Assembly: GCF_022229005.1 (NCBI RefSeq)
Contig: NZ_JAKKFD010000021.1
Location: forward strand, 1-64,000
Reading direction: 5' to 3'
Origin: Micromonospora trifolii
GTDB lineage: Bacteria > Actinomycetota > Actinomycetes > Mycobacteriales > Micromonosporaceae
DNA: 64,000 bases
The notes below the pieces were generated by a model. The model was given only the letters and a program-made list of their open reading frames with translations. It was not told the origin of the DNA and made no database searches. Both the position numbers and the translations under genes were made by a program. Shown piece after piece: positions 1-8,144 of the stretch (the first letter of the stretch is position 1; every line of letters starts with the position of its first letter).

Positions 1-6
1 CGGCGA

Positions 7-483
7 CTACCGTGCTTTACCCTCTTTGTCTACCCAACGCTCTGCCGAGCTGGTGTACGGATGGCCGGGCCGGTGCACTTCGCCGATCACCCGGGCGGTG
101 ACGGGGGGAGCGAGCAGCGCGTCCCCGGCGGCGACCACACGGACCGCGTTCACCAGGTCGGCTCGGGGAGCGTCCTTGAGCAGGAAGCCGCTGGCCCCGG
201 CCCGCAGGGCCGCGTACAGGTAGTCATCGGTGTCGAACATGGTCAGGGCGAGAACCCGGCTCGTGGTGAGCGCGCAGACCTGCCGGGTCGCGGCGACACC
301 GTCCAGGATGGGCATCCGCATGTCCATCAGAACGACGTCGGGACGATGGTCGCGGGCGGCCCGCACGGCTGCCGCGCCGTCAGGGGCCTCGGCGACCACC
401 TCGATGTCCGGCTCGGCGCCGAGGATGGTGGCGAACCCGGCCCGGAACAGGTCCTGGTCATCGGCGAGCACGACACGCAGCAT
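7..483 (-). CDS. NarL-type response regulator lacking its HTH domain
   Basis: The protein is 158 aa. The receiver domain is intact: acidic pair D8/D9, phospho-acceptor D54 in VLMDMRMP and the conserved K103 in FLLKDAP. NarL-family regulators run to about 215 aa and end in a LuxR-type helix-turn-helix; here the frame ends soon after ARVIGEV with an unrelated tail (from about HRPGHPYTSS to VDKEGKAR). The last 60 bases are about 60% G+C and use codons rare in the neighbourhood (AAA, GGT, GCA). I infer a rearrangement or insertion junction near position 60-90, so the protein is probably unable to bind DNA. Its ATG overlaps the stop of the upstream histidine kinase (ATGA), showing translational coupling. 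Confidence 0.8.
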   Translation of the reverse strand: MLRVVLADDQDLFRAGFATILGAEPDIEVVAEAPDGAAAVRAARDHRPDVVLMDMRMPILDGVAATRQVCALTTSRVLALTMFDTDDYLYAALRAGASGFLLKDAPRADLVNAVRVVAAGDALLAPPVTARVIGEVHRPGHPYTSSAERWVDKEGKAR

Positions 484-1601
484 CAGAGCACCGCCGATGC
501 CGACAGCGGCAGGGTGGCGGTCACCGTGAAGCCGTGACTGTCGCAGGCCGGGGCGGTGCGCAGGGTGCCGCCGCAGGCGTGGGCGCGCTCGCGCATGCCG
601 ACGATCCCGTACCCGGGCCGGCCGGTCTCGGACGCCCGGTGGCCGCGGCCGTCATCGGTGACCGACACGATCAACGAGTACGCCGTGTAGTCCAGCCGGA
701 CGCGAACCGATCGGGCTCCGGCATGCCGCACCACGTTGGTCAGGGACTCCTGCACGATCCGGTACGCGGCCACCCCGACGTCCGGGGGCGGTGCGAGCGT
801 CGGCTCGACGGCACCTCCGGACGACGAGACGGTGAGAACGGCATCGAGGCCGGCGGCCCGGACCCGCTCGACGAGGACGGGAAGGTGGTCCAGACCCGGC
901 TGGTCGAGTGGTTGGTCGGTAGGTTCGTGCAGGCTGCCGACCGCGCGGCGGAGCTGGACGACAGCGTCCCTGCCGGTGGCGGCGATCGTGGCGAACGTGG
1001 CATCGGCGCGATCCGGCTGGTGGCGGACCAGCAGCGGACCCGCCTCCGCCTGGACGATCATGACGCCAACCGCGTGGGTGAGGATGTCGTGCAGATCGCG
1101 GGCGATCCGCGTGCGTTCGCGCAGCACCGCCGCCGCACGTTCACCGGCGATACGACGATCGCGTTCGGCGAGAGCCGCGGCCTGGGTTCGGCGGGCCCGC
1201 GTGCTGGTGCCCAGCGCGTACGCGAAGAGGTAGGCGACCGACAGGTAACGCAGCACCTCCACGTCCGGGCGGGGATAGAGAAGCGACACCAGCAGGCCGG
1301 TGGCGGTGAGCGCGATGCCGAGCAGGCGGATCGGCAGGGAGGCCCGTGCCGCGAACGTGTAGAGACAGACGAGCGGTCCGACCGGCAGCAGTGGGGGCGC
1401 GCCAAGTGCGGCGGAGACGGTCGTGGCGACACCCACGACGAGGGCGACCGGGATCAGCGCCCGGTCCCGCCACAGCACCGGCACCGACGACGCGATCGCG
1501 AGCGGCAGCACCCACCACGCTCGTGGCCCATCGGCCAGCGCGGGCAGCACTGTCGCGGCGACGGCGGCCACGGTGACGACGAGATTGACGTACCGCTTCA
1601 C
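483..1601 (-). CDS. sensor histidine kinase (HisKA_3 family)
   Basis: This 372-aa membrane kinase autophosphorylates and passes phosphate to the adjoining response regulator. Residues 1-130 carry four or five hydrophobic segments. The HisKA_3 dimerisation helix contains RTRIARDLHDILTH with H171 as phospho-acceptor. The C-terminal HATPase_c domain shows the N box (QESLTNVVRHA) and G box (GYGIVGMRERA). I chose the GTG at 1601 because the membrane region begins there; the open frame extends upstream to 1859 but that part is low-complexity and runs into the divergent gene. A GATACT -10-like box lies 6 nt before this GTG, compatible with a leaderless transcript. The signal sensed cannot be read from the sequence. 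Confidence 0.9.
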   Translation of the reverse strand: MKRYVNLVVTVAAVAATVLPALADGPRAWWVLPLAIASSVPVLWRDRALIPVALVVGVATTVSAALGAPPLLPVGPLVCLYTFAARASLPIRLLGIALTATGLLVSLLYPRPDVEVLRYLSVAYLFAYALGTSTRARRTQAAALAERDRRIAGERAAAVLRERTRIARDLHDILTHAVGVMIVQAEAGPLLVRHQPDRADATFATIAATGRDAVVQLRRAVGSLHEPTDQPLDQPGLDHLPVLVERVRAAGLDAVLTVSSSGGAVEPTLAPPPDVGVAAYRIVQESLTNVVRHAGARSVRVRLDYTAYSLIVSVTDDGRGHRASETGRPGYGIVGMRERAHACGGTLRTAPACDSHGFTVTATLPLSASAVL

Positions 1602-1710
1602 GTCGGCAGTATCGTCCGGCCCGGTGCGCTGACGCCTCCCTCCACGGGACCAGATCGATCCCGGCTCGTACGGCGATCCGTTCCGGCCGCCCGCGCCGCA
1701 CGCTCGAGGA

Positions 1711-3123
1711 ATGATGACGATCCTCGCCACGCTCCTGAGTGGCCTGCTCTGGCTCGGTGGCACCGGGCTGCACCCGATCCCCGCGCTGACCTGGCTCGCC
1801 CCGCTCCCGCTGATCCTCGCCTCGACGCGGGTACGCCCGAGGACAGCACTCTTCGCCACCGCCCTCGCCTGGTCGATCGGGCAGGGCGGCGTGCTCGGCT
1901 ACTACCTCGGCACCCTGCGACTACCGGTTCCCGCGGTCGCCGGTGTGATCCTGCTCGGCGTCGGTCTGGCGACCGGCACGGTCCTGCTCGCCCGGGTGCT
2001 GCTGCTGCGCGGACGAACAGTTCTCGCCGTCCTCGCCGTGCCCTCGCTCTGGGTGCTGGGGGAGTACGCCGCGTCCCGCCTGCTGCCGCACGGCGCCTGG
2101 TGGAGCCTCGCCTACACCCAGGCCGACGTCCGCCCGGTGATCCAACTGACCGCGCTCACCGGCGTCTGGGGCGTCACCTACCTGCTGCTCGCCGTCCCGA
2201 TCGCGCTCGCCGCCCTGCGCGCAAGCCCACGCCCCGCGCTCACCAGCCTGCTCGTCCTCCTGCTCGGCGCCGGAGGATGGTCGGCCTGGTCGCTGAGCCG
2301 TTCCCCCGACCCGGCCGAGCCGCTGACCGTCGGCCTGGTGGCCCTGCGGCAACCCGAGGACGGGCTCCCGATCGACGAGCAGCCCGGACGTGACCTGCTC
2401 GCCCGTTACGCCGCGCGGGTCGAGGGTCTGGTCGCCCGTGGGGCACGGATCGTCGTCCTGCCGGAGAAGGTGTTCGCCGTGACGGACACGACGATGCCCG
2501 TGCTCGTGGCCGCGCTCCAGCAGGCCGAGGCTGAGGTCGTCGTCGGCGCGGTGCGGCGACGGGCCGACAGGTCGAGCAACGTCGCGCTGGTGCTCGAACC
2601 GGGTGGGACCGTCGCGACGTACGAGAAACAGCATCTCATCCCGGGCCTGGAAGACTGGCTGACGCCGGGTGACGGCGAGGTGTTCGTGGACGGGCGGTTC
2701 GGCGTCGCGATCTGCAAGGACCTCGACTATCCCGGCCTGGTCCGGCGGTATCGGGCGCAGGGCGCCTCGGTGCTGCTCGTCCCCGCCCTGGACTTCACCT
2801 CCGATGGCTGGCTGCACGGACGGATGGCACTGGTGCGGGGCGTGGAGAACGGGCTCGTCGTGGTGCGGGCCGCGGCCTTCGGCCGGCTGACGGTCACCGA
2901 CCCCGGCGGCAGGATGGTGGGTGAGGCCACCGCCGGTGACGCGGAGCTGCTGCTCCCCACCCCGACGTCGGGGTGGGGCACTGTCTATTCGCGTACCGGA
3001 GATTGGTTTCCGCTGTTGTCAGTGGCCCTGTTGGTCCTGGCCGTGGGTGGGGCGCGGTGGTGGCCGGCTACCAGCGGTTCCAGTGGGCGAAGGCGTCCGC
3101 GTCGGCCCGCGGACCGGGCTTGA
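1711..3123 (+). CDS. apolipoprotein N-acyltransferase-like protein (Lnt family)
   Basis: The 470-aa protein has an N-terminal block of about six membrane helices (residues 1-200) followed by a carbon-nitrogen hydrolase domain and a last helix near residue 440. The nitrilase triad is visible: E252 in VLPEKVF, K306 in YEKQHLIPG and C335 in AICKDLDYP. Lnt adds the third acyl chain to the N-terminal cysteine of lipoproteins on the periplasmic membrane face. Actinobacteria often have several Lnt paralogues, and the substrate of this one is unknown. The start could be either of two adjacent ATGs at 1711 and 1714. The 3' end overlaps the convergent nitroreductase gene by 56 bp. Confidence 0.8.
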   Translation: MMTILATLLSGLLWLGGTGLHPIPALTWLAPLPLILASTRVRPRTALFATALAWSIGQGGVLGYYLGTLRLPVPAVAGVILLGVGLATGTVLLARVLLLRGRTVLAVLAVPSLWVLGEYAASRLLPHGAWWSLAYTQADVRPVIQLTALTGVWGVTYLLLAVPIALAALRASPRPALTSLLVLLLGAGGWSAWSLSRSPDPAEPLTVGLVALRQPEDGLPIDEQPGRDLLARYAARVEGLVARGARIVVLPEKVFAVTDTTMPVLVAALQQAEAEVVVGAVRRRADRSSNVALVLEPGGTVATYEKQHLIPGLEDWLTPGDGEVFVDGRFGVAICKDLDYPGLVRRYRAQGASVLLVPALDFTSDGWLHGRMALVRGVENGLVVVRAAAFGRLTVTDPGGRMVGEATAGDAELLLPTPTSGWGTVYSRTGDWFPLLSVALLVLAVGGARWWPATSGSSGRRRPRRPADRA

Positions 3124-3760
3124 AGTCGGTGCCCACTGTGTACGCCACCGGGGTGAGGGCGACCTGCACGACGGTGTCGTAGGGGATGCCGAGCAACTCG
3201 GCCATCTCCCGCTCGTAGCTGAGGTGGCTGGTGGTCCAGGCGGTGCCGAGCCCGCGTTCCCGGGCGGCCAGCATGAAGCTCCAGAACGCCGGAATGACCG
3301 AACCCCAGGCCCCCGCCTGCCCGCGCACAGTGTCGAGTTCGGCGCGTGACTCAACGCGTAGACAGGGGATGAGCAGCAACGGGACCTCGTGCAGGTGGTC
3401 CGCCAGGTGCGCCAGACTGCCGGCGATCCGACCCCACTGCTCGGAGGCGAAGTTCATCCGGCTGAAGGCCGGCCCGGTGCCGCCCGACGCCGGTGGCGGC
3501 GCCATCAGGCCGAGTCGCCACAGTCGGGCGACGGCCGCCCGGGTCTCGCGGTCCTCGACGAAGATGAAGTCCCAGCGCTGCCTGTTGCGGCCACTGGGTG
3601 CCTGAAGCGCGATGCGCAGACAGTCCTCGATCACGTCGCGGGGGACCGGGCGGCCCAGGTCGAGACGTTTGCGGACGGCGCGGGTCGTGCTCAGGACCTC
3701 GTCGGCGGACAGGCCCAGGGTGCTCGGCGGGTTGTTTCCGGCCGATATGGCGTCGGTCAT
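3068..3760 (-). CDS. nitroreductase family flavoprotein
   Basis: The protein is 230 aa, usual for the FMN/NAD(P)H nitroreductase fold. It begins the conserved core with TTRAVRKRLDLGRPVP, followed by ALQAPSGRNRQRWDFIFVED; the Arg and Ser/Asn positions bind the FMN phosphate. Near the C-terminus, GIPYDTVVQVALTPVAYT is typical of the family. It likely reduces nitro or quinone-like compounds; the physiological substrate is not evident. It is co-transcribed with the ArsR regulator just upstream, their coding regions overlapping by four bases (ATGA), so it is probably controlled by that repressor. It overlaps the convergent Lnt-like gene by 56 bp at its 3' end. Confidence 0.9.
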   Translation of the reverse strand: MTDAISAGNNPPSTLGLSADEVLSTTRAVRKRLDLGRPVPRDVIEDCLRIALQAPSGRNRQRWDFIFVEDRETRAAVARLWRLGLMAPPPASGGTGPAFSRMNFASEQWGRIAGSLAHLADHLHEVPLLLIPCLRVESRAELDTVRGQAGAWGSVIPAFWSFMLAARERGLGTAWTTSHLSYEREMAELLGIPYDTVVQVALTPVAYTVGTDFKPGPRADADAFAHWNRW

Positions 3761-4101
3761 GCGGGGACTCCCACTCGCTCCGGCAGGTCAAGGTTGGCGA
3801 CGATCGCGGAAAGGATGCCCGGAAATCGGTCGTTGATCTCGTCGGCCCGCAACTCGTGGCGACGGAAACTGCCGTTCGGCGTGACACGGAGGACGCCGGC
3901 GGCCCGCAGGACCTTCAGGTGATGCGAGAGCGTGGAGATGCTGACCTCGGACAACGCGTCGAATTGGCCGCAGACGACACCGCCGGCCTGCGCCAACTGC
4001 CGTACGACGCTGAGGCGCACCGGGTCGGCCAGGGCACCTAGCAGGGTGGCCAGGTCGACCGAGGTGAGATCGGGATGATGCAGGGCTCTCATGGAGGCCA
4101 T
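3757..4101 (-). CDS. ArsR/SmtB-family transcriptional regulator
   Basis: A winged-helix repressor of 114 aa. The core LATLLGALADPVRLSVVRQLA and the recognition region SISTLSHHLKVLRAAGVLRV are diagnostic of the ArsR family. No CXC metal motif follows the alpha-3 region and only one Cys (VCGQFD) is present, so classical metal sensing is doubtful; it looks closer to the non-metal ArsR group. I chose the ATG at 4101 because GAAAGG stands 6 nt upstream; an alternative ATG lies at 4092 and the frame extends to 4137. It precedes the nitroreductase with an ATGA overlap and is divergent from the ThuA-like gene. Confidence 0.88.
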   Translation of the reverse strand: MASMRALHHPDLTSVDLATLLGALADPVRLSVVRQLAQAGGVVCGQFDALSEVSISTLSHHLKVLRAAGVLRVTPNGSFRRHELRADEINDRFPGILSAIVANLDLPERVGVPA

Positions 4102-4157
4102 GCTACCTTTCATTTCGTGATTTCGAAAATTATCCAAATGATGAGCGGAGCATCGTC
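4102..4157. promoter_or_regulatory. AT-rich divergent promoter/operator region (ArsR / ThuA-like)
   Basis: This 56-bp gap is strikingly AT-rich for the window. On the minus strand a GATAAT -10 box lies upstream of the ArsR start. The stretch ATTTCGAAAAT is a near-palindrome, and CATTT and AAATG mark the outer ends of the AT-rich core. An ArsR dimer bound here could control both directions. The operator assignment is inference. Confidence 0.45.
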
Positions 4158-4820
4158 ATGCCTGTCGACACTGTGATCTTCAGCGGGGAAGGCCCGCACG
4201 CCGACCCCTGGCACCCGCTGGCCGAAACCAGTGCCACGCTGGCCCGGCTGATCGGCGACGAGGGTTCGGTAGCTGTCGTCACGGCCGTCGACCAGCTCAA
4301 GGCCGCGCTCGACGGCGCGCGCCTGCTGGTGGTGAACGCCAGCGCGGACCGCACCACCCCGATCCCGGAGGACGAGACCTTCGGCCGCGTCCTCGACGAC
4401 TTCCTGGCCGGCGGCGGCAGCCTGCTCGCCATGCACAGCGCCACTATCGCGTTCCCCCAGCTGACAAGCTGGCGTTGCACGGTCGGCGCCGCCTGGGCCC
4501 ATGGCCGGACCTTCCACCCGCCGATCGGGCCGAGTCTCATCCGCCGCAGCGGTGTGGAACACCCGATCAGCGCGGGGCTCGGAGACTTCGAGGTTCACGA
4601 CGAGCGCTACACCGAGCTGGAGCTGGTCGACGGTGTCGACGTCGAGCCCCTCTACGTCCACGACGAGGGCGGCGACACCCACCCGCTGGTCTGGGCGCGC
4701 ACCGTCGGGAGCAGCCGGATCGTCTACGACGCACTCGGCCACGACGTCCGGTCGTACGAGTCACCGGGGCATCGGGAGCTGCTGCGGCGCATAGTGGCCT
4801 GGCTGCGCCACGACAGCTGA
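4158..4820 (+). CDS. ThuA-like domain protein
   Basis: The 220-aa protein matches the ThuA-like fold (class I glutamine-amidotransferase-like, named after the Sinorhizobium trehalose-utilisation protein). Visible features are the start PVDTVIFSGEGPHADPWHP, the strand GGSLLAMHSATIAF, the segment VGAAWAHGRTFHPP, EHPISAGLGDFEVHDERY, and GSSRIVYDALGHDVRSY near the end; H/D/E residues of the last two blocks are conserved in the family. Its biochemical role is not established. GGAG precedes the ATG. It is divergent from the ArsR-nitroreductase operon and ends in a strong hairpin. Confidence 0.85.
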   Translation: MPVDTVIFSGEGPHADPWHPLAETSATLARLIGDEGSVAVVTAVDQLKAALDGARLLVVNASADRTTPIPEDETFGRVLDDFLAGGGSLLAMHSATIAFPQLTSWRCTVGAAWAHGRTFHPPIGPSLIRRSGVEHPISAGLGDFEVHDERYTELELVDGVDVEPLYVHDEGGDTHPLVWARTVGSSRIVYDALGHDVRSYESPGHRELLRRIVAWLRHDS

Positions 4821-4849
4821 ACGCCCGGCCGGACAACCGGCCGAGCGTT
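4820..4849 (+). terminator. hairpin terminator after the ThuA-like gene
   Basis: Two 13-nt arms (AACGCCCGGCCGG and CCGGCCGAGCGTT) pair with one mismatch around a 4-nt ACAA loop, starting at the last base of the stop codon. There is no U-tract, as usual for high-G+C actinobacterial terminators. Confidence 0.65.
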
Positions 4850-4889
4850 CGCCTGTGCGGTGCGGATCAGTTCAGGTGTGGGTGGTCCG

Positions 4890-5255
4890 TCACGCCGCGG
4901 AGGCGGCCTTCGACCCCCGGTGCGACGCCACCGGGCCGGCGTTCCAGCCCCAGCGGGGGGCCGGTACCGCCGCGTCGCGCCGCCCGTCCGTGTCGACGTC
5001 GTCGCTGTCGGTTTCGTCGATGGTCAGCTCGACCGAGTCGGGTGTGCTGCGGGCCAGTCGCAGTGAGTGCTCGGCGCCGGTGCGAGCCGCGCACGGCCAG
5101 GACTGCCCGGCGCACTGGAGGTTGCGGCACTGGCCCTCGTCGTCCGGCTCGTGTGCGCTCAGCACGTCGACCGCCAACTGCCACAGCAGCGGATCGGTCA
5201 CGTCGTGCGGGCGCTCGGCGGTGCGACTCGGTCGGTTGCTGGTGTCGTCGGACAT
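4890..5255 (-). CDS. conserved hypothetical protein
   Basis: A 121-aa protein of unknown function. A central block, DPLLWQLAVDVLSAHEPDD followed by CRNLQCAGQSWPC, contains three closely spaced cysteines that could bind a metal or form disulfides. The rest is polar and acidic (DETDSDDVDTD). There is no signal peptide or membrane segment. From memory, proteins with this WQLAVDVL...CRN.QC.....PC core recur in Micromonospora and related genera next to unrelated genes. The ATG has a G-rich GAGGGGGG upstream. It stands alone between the ThuA-like gene and DNA polymerase IV. Confidence 0.7.
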   Translation of the reverse strand: MSDDTSNRPSRTAERPHDVTDPLLWQLAVDVLSAHEPDDEGQCRNLQCAGQSWPCAARTGAEHSLRLARSTPDSVELTIDETDSDDVDTDGRRDAAVPAPRWGWNAGPVASHRGSKAASAA

Positions 5256-5377
5256 GGTGGGCCCCCCTCGTCAGGCTGTACCCCACAAGGGTCACCCGTC
5301 AGCCGCCGGCTAAACCGCCGACCTGCTGTGATGTGTCTCTGATCGCAGCTCGGCCGCGGACGCCGCACGCTTATCGG

Positions 5378-6571
5378 TCAGTCCGGCAGAAGCGGCATCT
5401 CCACGCCCGGCTCCCGGCCGAGCAACACTGCCCGAGTGAGCGCTGCTGATCCGAACCGGTCGCGGACCGCGTCGACCGCAGCGTCCAGATCGGACCCGGC
5501 GTCCGGCTGGAACGGCAGCTCAGGCTGGACCGGGTTGTCGTCGAGGTTGCCCACGGAGACACCGATCAACGTGACACCACGGCGATCGATCTCGGGCAGC
5601 GCGGCGCGTAGCAGCGCACGCGCGGCGGCGAGCAGTGGTGTCGTGTCGGCCGTCGCCTTGCCCACCGTGTGCGAGCGGGTCGCCCGGGTGTAGTCGCCGA
5701 AGCGCAGCCGCAACACCACAGTGCGGCCGGAGCGCCCGGCCGTCCGCATCCGCCGGCTGACCCGGTCGACCAGGCCGGCGAGGATGGCGTCCAGCTCCGT
5801 CGAGGCGTGCGGGGTACGACTCAGCGCGTGCTGCGCGCCCATCGAACCGCGCCGCCGCCCCACCTGGACCGCCCGGGGGTCGCGATTGTGCGCCAGCGCG
5901 TGCAGGTGCCGGCCGGCGCCCGCACCGAGCAGCGACACCAGCGCCGCCTCACCGAGGCGGGCCACCTCCCCGACGGTACGGATACGGCGTTCGCGCAGCT
6001 TGGCGGCCGTGACCGGGCCGACGCCCCAGAGCCGTTCCACCGGCAGTGGGTGCAGGAAAGCCAGCTCGGCGTCCGGTGCGACCACCAGCAGGCCGTCCGG
6101 TTTCGCCACTCCGCTGGCCACCTTGGCCAGGAACTTCGTGCGGGCCACCCCCACCGTGATCGGCAGGTGGACCCGGTCGCTGACCTCCCGGCGCAGTCGT
6201 TCGGCGATCTCGGCCGGTGGACCGACCAGCCGCCGCAGGCCACCCACGTCGAGGAACGCCTCGTCGATGGAGAGCCCTTCGACCAGCGGTGTGGTCTGCC
6301 GGAAGATCTCGAAGACCGCGCGGCTCGCCGCCGTGTACGCCGACATCCGGGGCGGCACGACGATCGCGTCTGGGCAGAGCCTTCGCGCCTGCTGGCCGCC
6401 CATCGCGCTGCGGACGCCCCGCGCCTTCGCCTCGTAGCTGGCCGCGAGCACCACGCCGCCACCGACGATCACCGGCCGCCCCCGCAGGCGCGGGTCGTCG
6501 CGCTGCTCGACCGACGCGTAGAACGCGTCCAGGTCGGCGTGCAGGATGCTGGCCCCGGGCGACACGTACAC
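5378..6571 (-). CDS. dinB: DNA polymerase IV (Y-family, DinB)
   Basis: This 397-aa translesion polymerase copies past damaged template bases with low fidelity. The palm domain shows ILHADLDAFYASVEQ (first catalytic Asp and the steric-gate region) and GLSIDEAFLDV (SIDEAF with the catalytic Asp-Glu). ITVGVARTKFLAKVAS..KPDG is the fingers/palm segment, followed by the HhH segment LWGVGPVTAAKL and a little-finger domain. The extreme C-terminus lacks an obvious beta-clamp-binding QxxLxxF peptide; LPFQP near residue 360 is the nearest candidate. The start is a GTG at 6571, which falls inside a LexA-like sequence (6565-6578), so a start a few codons downstream is possible. Confidence 0.93.
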   Translation of the reverse strand: MYVSPGASILHADLDAFYASVEQRDDPRLRGRPVIVGGGVVLAASYEAKARGVRSAMGGQQARRLCPDAIVVPPRMSAYTAASRAVFEIFRQTTPLVEGLSIDEAFLDVGGLRRLVGPPAEIAERLRREVSDRVHLPITVGVARTKFLAKVASGVAKPDGLLVVAPDAELAFLHPLPVERLWGVGPVTAAKLRERRIRTVGEVARLGEAALVSLLGAGAGRHLHALAHNRDPRAVQVGRRRGSMGAQHALSRTPHASTELDAILAGLVDRVSRRMRTAGRSGRTVVLRLRFGDYTRATRSHTVGKATADTTPLLAAARALLRAALPEIDRRGVTLIGVSVGNLDDNPVQPELPFQPDAGSDLDAAVDAVRDRFGSAALTRAVLLGREPGVEMPLLPD

Positions 6572-6578
6572 ATGTTCG
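6565..6578. promoter_or_regulatory. candidate LexA (SOS) box at dinB
   Basis: CGTACACATGTTCG differs at a single base from the Gram-positive/actinobacterial LexA consensus CGAAC-N4-GTTCG. It overlaps the annotated start of dinB, a gene class under SOS control in many bacteria. Position and match are seen; LexA binding is inference. Confidence 0.5.
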
Positions 6579-6622
6579 CATGACGAACGGCCGGTGTGGC
6601 AGTGAGCTGGGCGAACGCCCGG

Positions 6623-7093
6623 TCAGTCGAGGCAGAACTCATTGCCCTCGGGGTCGGCCATGATGAGATGGCCGGCGCCCAACGGGGGAGCGGGCTCGTG
6701 CCGACTGAGCCGCTTGGCACCATGCGAGGCGAGCCGCTCGGCCTCCGCCTCCAGGGCCGCCATCCGCTCGTCACCCTCCAGTCCGGGGGCGGCGCGTACG
6801 TCGAGGTGGACGCGGTTCTTCACCTGCTTGTGCTCCGGCACCCGCTGAAAGAACAGCCGTGGTCGCGTGCCCTCGGGGTCGACCACCGCCGACGCGTCGT
6901 TGCGGTTCTCCGGCGGCACACCCATCGCCTCCAGCGCCTGGTCCCAGGACTCGAAGTCGCCGGGTGGGGCCTGCACCTGATAGCCGAGCGCCTCGGCCCA
7001 GAACGTGGCCAACCCCGCCGGGTCGGCGCAGTCGAACGTGATCTGGACGTCGCGGGTCACGGCGGATCCCTGCTTCCTGTTCTGGTCGGTCAT
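6623..7093 (-). CDS. VOC-family (glyoxalase/bleomycin-resistance fold) protein
   Basis: A 156-aa protein with the beta-alpha-beta-beta-beta VOC fold: DVQITFDCADPAGLATFWAE at the start, RLFFQRVPEHKQVKNRVHLD in the middle, and MADPEGNEFCLD at the end. The last two blocks place His and Glu where VOC enzymes bind a divalent metal. The substrate is unknown; similar proteins are annotated as glyoxalase or bleomycin-resistance-like. The ATG at 7093 has GAGAGG upstream; a GTG at 7060 with AGGGA before it is an alternative. It is divergent from a WYL regulator and its promoter covers the 7111-7137 operator, so it is probably that regulator's target. Confidence 0.85.
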   Translation of the reverse strand: MTDQNRKQGSAVTRDVQITFDCADPAGLATFWAEALGYQVQAPPGDFESWDQALEAMGVPPENRNDASAVVDPEGTRPRLFFQRVPEHKQVKNRVHLDVRAAPGLEGDERMAALEAEAERLASHGAKRLSRHEPAPPLGAGHLIMADPEGNEFCLD

Positions 7094-7110
7094 GATCCCA
7101 GCCTCTCGCA

Positions 7111-7137
7111 GATAGCGGACAGGGTCGTTCCGCTATC
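7111..7137. promoter_or_regulatory. inverted-repeat operator between VOC gene and WYL regulator
   Basis: Perfect 9-bp arms GATAGCGGA and TCCGCTATC are separated by 9 bp (centre-to-centre about 18 bp), a geometry suited to a dimeric HTH protein on one DNA face. It sits in the 61-bp divergent gap, 18 nt from the VOC start and 18 nt from the regulator start. Binding by the adjoining WYL regulator is inferred. Confidence 0.65.
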
Positions 7138-7154
7138 CGTGCAACGATCGACGG

Positions 7155-8144
7155 GTGACCGTCGAGGCGACGACCGAGCGGGTGCTGCGCCTGCTGGCGC
7201 TGCTGCAACGACGACTGTCCTGGACGGCCGCCGAACTCGCCGCCGAGCTGGGGGTCACCGGGCGTTGCGTGCGCCGCGACGTGCAGCGTCTGCGGAGACT
7301 CGGCTACCCGGTGCAGGCGGTGTCGGGCGTCGGCGGCGGCTACCAACTCGGTGCGGGCACCCGGCTGCCGCCGTTGCTCCTCGACGACGAGGAGGCGATC
7401 GCCACTGCGGTGTCTCTGCGGCTCGCCTCCGGGGGCACCGTCGCCGGGGCGAGCGAGGCCGCGCTGCGGGCACTCGCGAAGCTCGACCAGGTGATGCCGT
7501 CGCGGCTACGCGCCGAGGTGCGGGCGGTGCACGGCTCCACCGACACCCTCATCGGCCCGGTCGCCGAGATCGACGCGGAGTTGCTGGTGACACTCGCCCG
7601 GGCCTGTCGGGACGGGGTGCGCGTTCGATTCCACTATCCCGGTCGGGAGGCTGCCGAGCAGGAACGGACTGTCGAGCCGGTCCGGATGGTCACGACCGGC
7701 CGCCGCTGGTATCTGATGGCCTGGGACGTCGACCGCGACGACTGGCGGACGTTCCGGCTGGACCGGATGCGGGCGGCGGTGGCGACGACCTGGCGTTTCC
7801 CGGCGCGCGAGCACCCGGACCCGGTCGCCTTCGTGCAGCGGGCGGTGACCGGTGCGCCGTACCGGTACCTCGCCCGGGTGCGGGTGCACGCCCAACCGGA
7901 GCGGTTGCGGGAGGTGGTCCCGCCCCAGGTGGGGCGGGTCGAGGACGACCGCGACGGGTGGTCGGTGCTAATCGTCGGCGGCGACAACCTGGACTGGCTC
8001 GCCGCTCACCTCGCCCGCCTGGATCACGAGATGGAGGTGCTGGAGCCTCCGGAGCTGCGCGAGGCCGCAGGCCGGCTCGCCCGTCGCCTGGCGGTGCTGG
8101 CCGGTACGACGTCGGAGCCGGGCGCGCGGTGCCGCAGCGCGTAG
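7155..8144 (+). CDS. WYL-domain (YafY-type) transcriptional regulator
   Basis: The 329-aa regulator has an N-terminal HTH_11 domain (TERVLRLLALLQRRLSWTAA, then CVRRDVQRLRRLGYPVQAV and GGGYQLGAG), a middle linker, and a WYL domain with RVRFHYPG and the signature GRRWYLMAWDVDRDDWRTFR at about residues 180-200. A C-terminal WCX extension follows (RVHAQPERLREVVPP). WYL proteins sense nucleotide-like or small-molecule ligands and act as repressors or activators. Start is GTG at 7155. It is divergent from the VOC gene across a 9-bp-arm palindrome and probably controls both. Its last 121 bp overlap the convergent acetyltransferase gene. Confidence 0.9.
   Translation: MTVEATTERVLRLLALLQRRLSWTAAELAAELGVTGRCVRRDVQRLRRLGYPVQAVSGVGGGYQLGAGTRLPPLLLDDEEAIATAVSLRLASGGTVAGASEAALRALAKLDQVMPSRLRAEVRAVHGSTDTLIGPVAEIDAELLVTLARACRDGVRVRFHYPGREAAEQERTVEPVRMVTTGRRWYLMAWDVDRDDWRTFRLDRMRAAVATTWRFPAREHPDPVAFVQRAVTGAPYRYLARVRVHAQPERLREVVPPQVGRVEDDRDGWSVLIVGGDNLDWLAAHLARLDHEMEVLEPPELREAAGRLARRLAVLAGTTSEPGARCRSA

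Noticed and set aside
534..2393. A 619-codon plus-strand frame over the histidine kinase
   Set aside because: It is a shadow of the kinase and Lnt-like genes, without domains.
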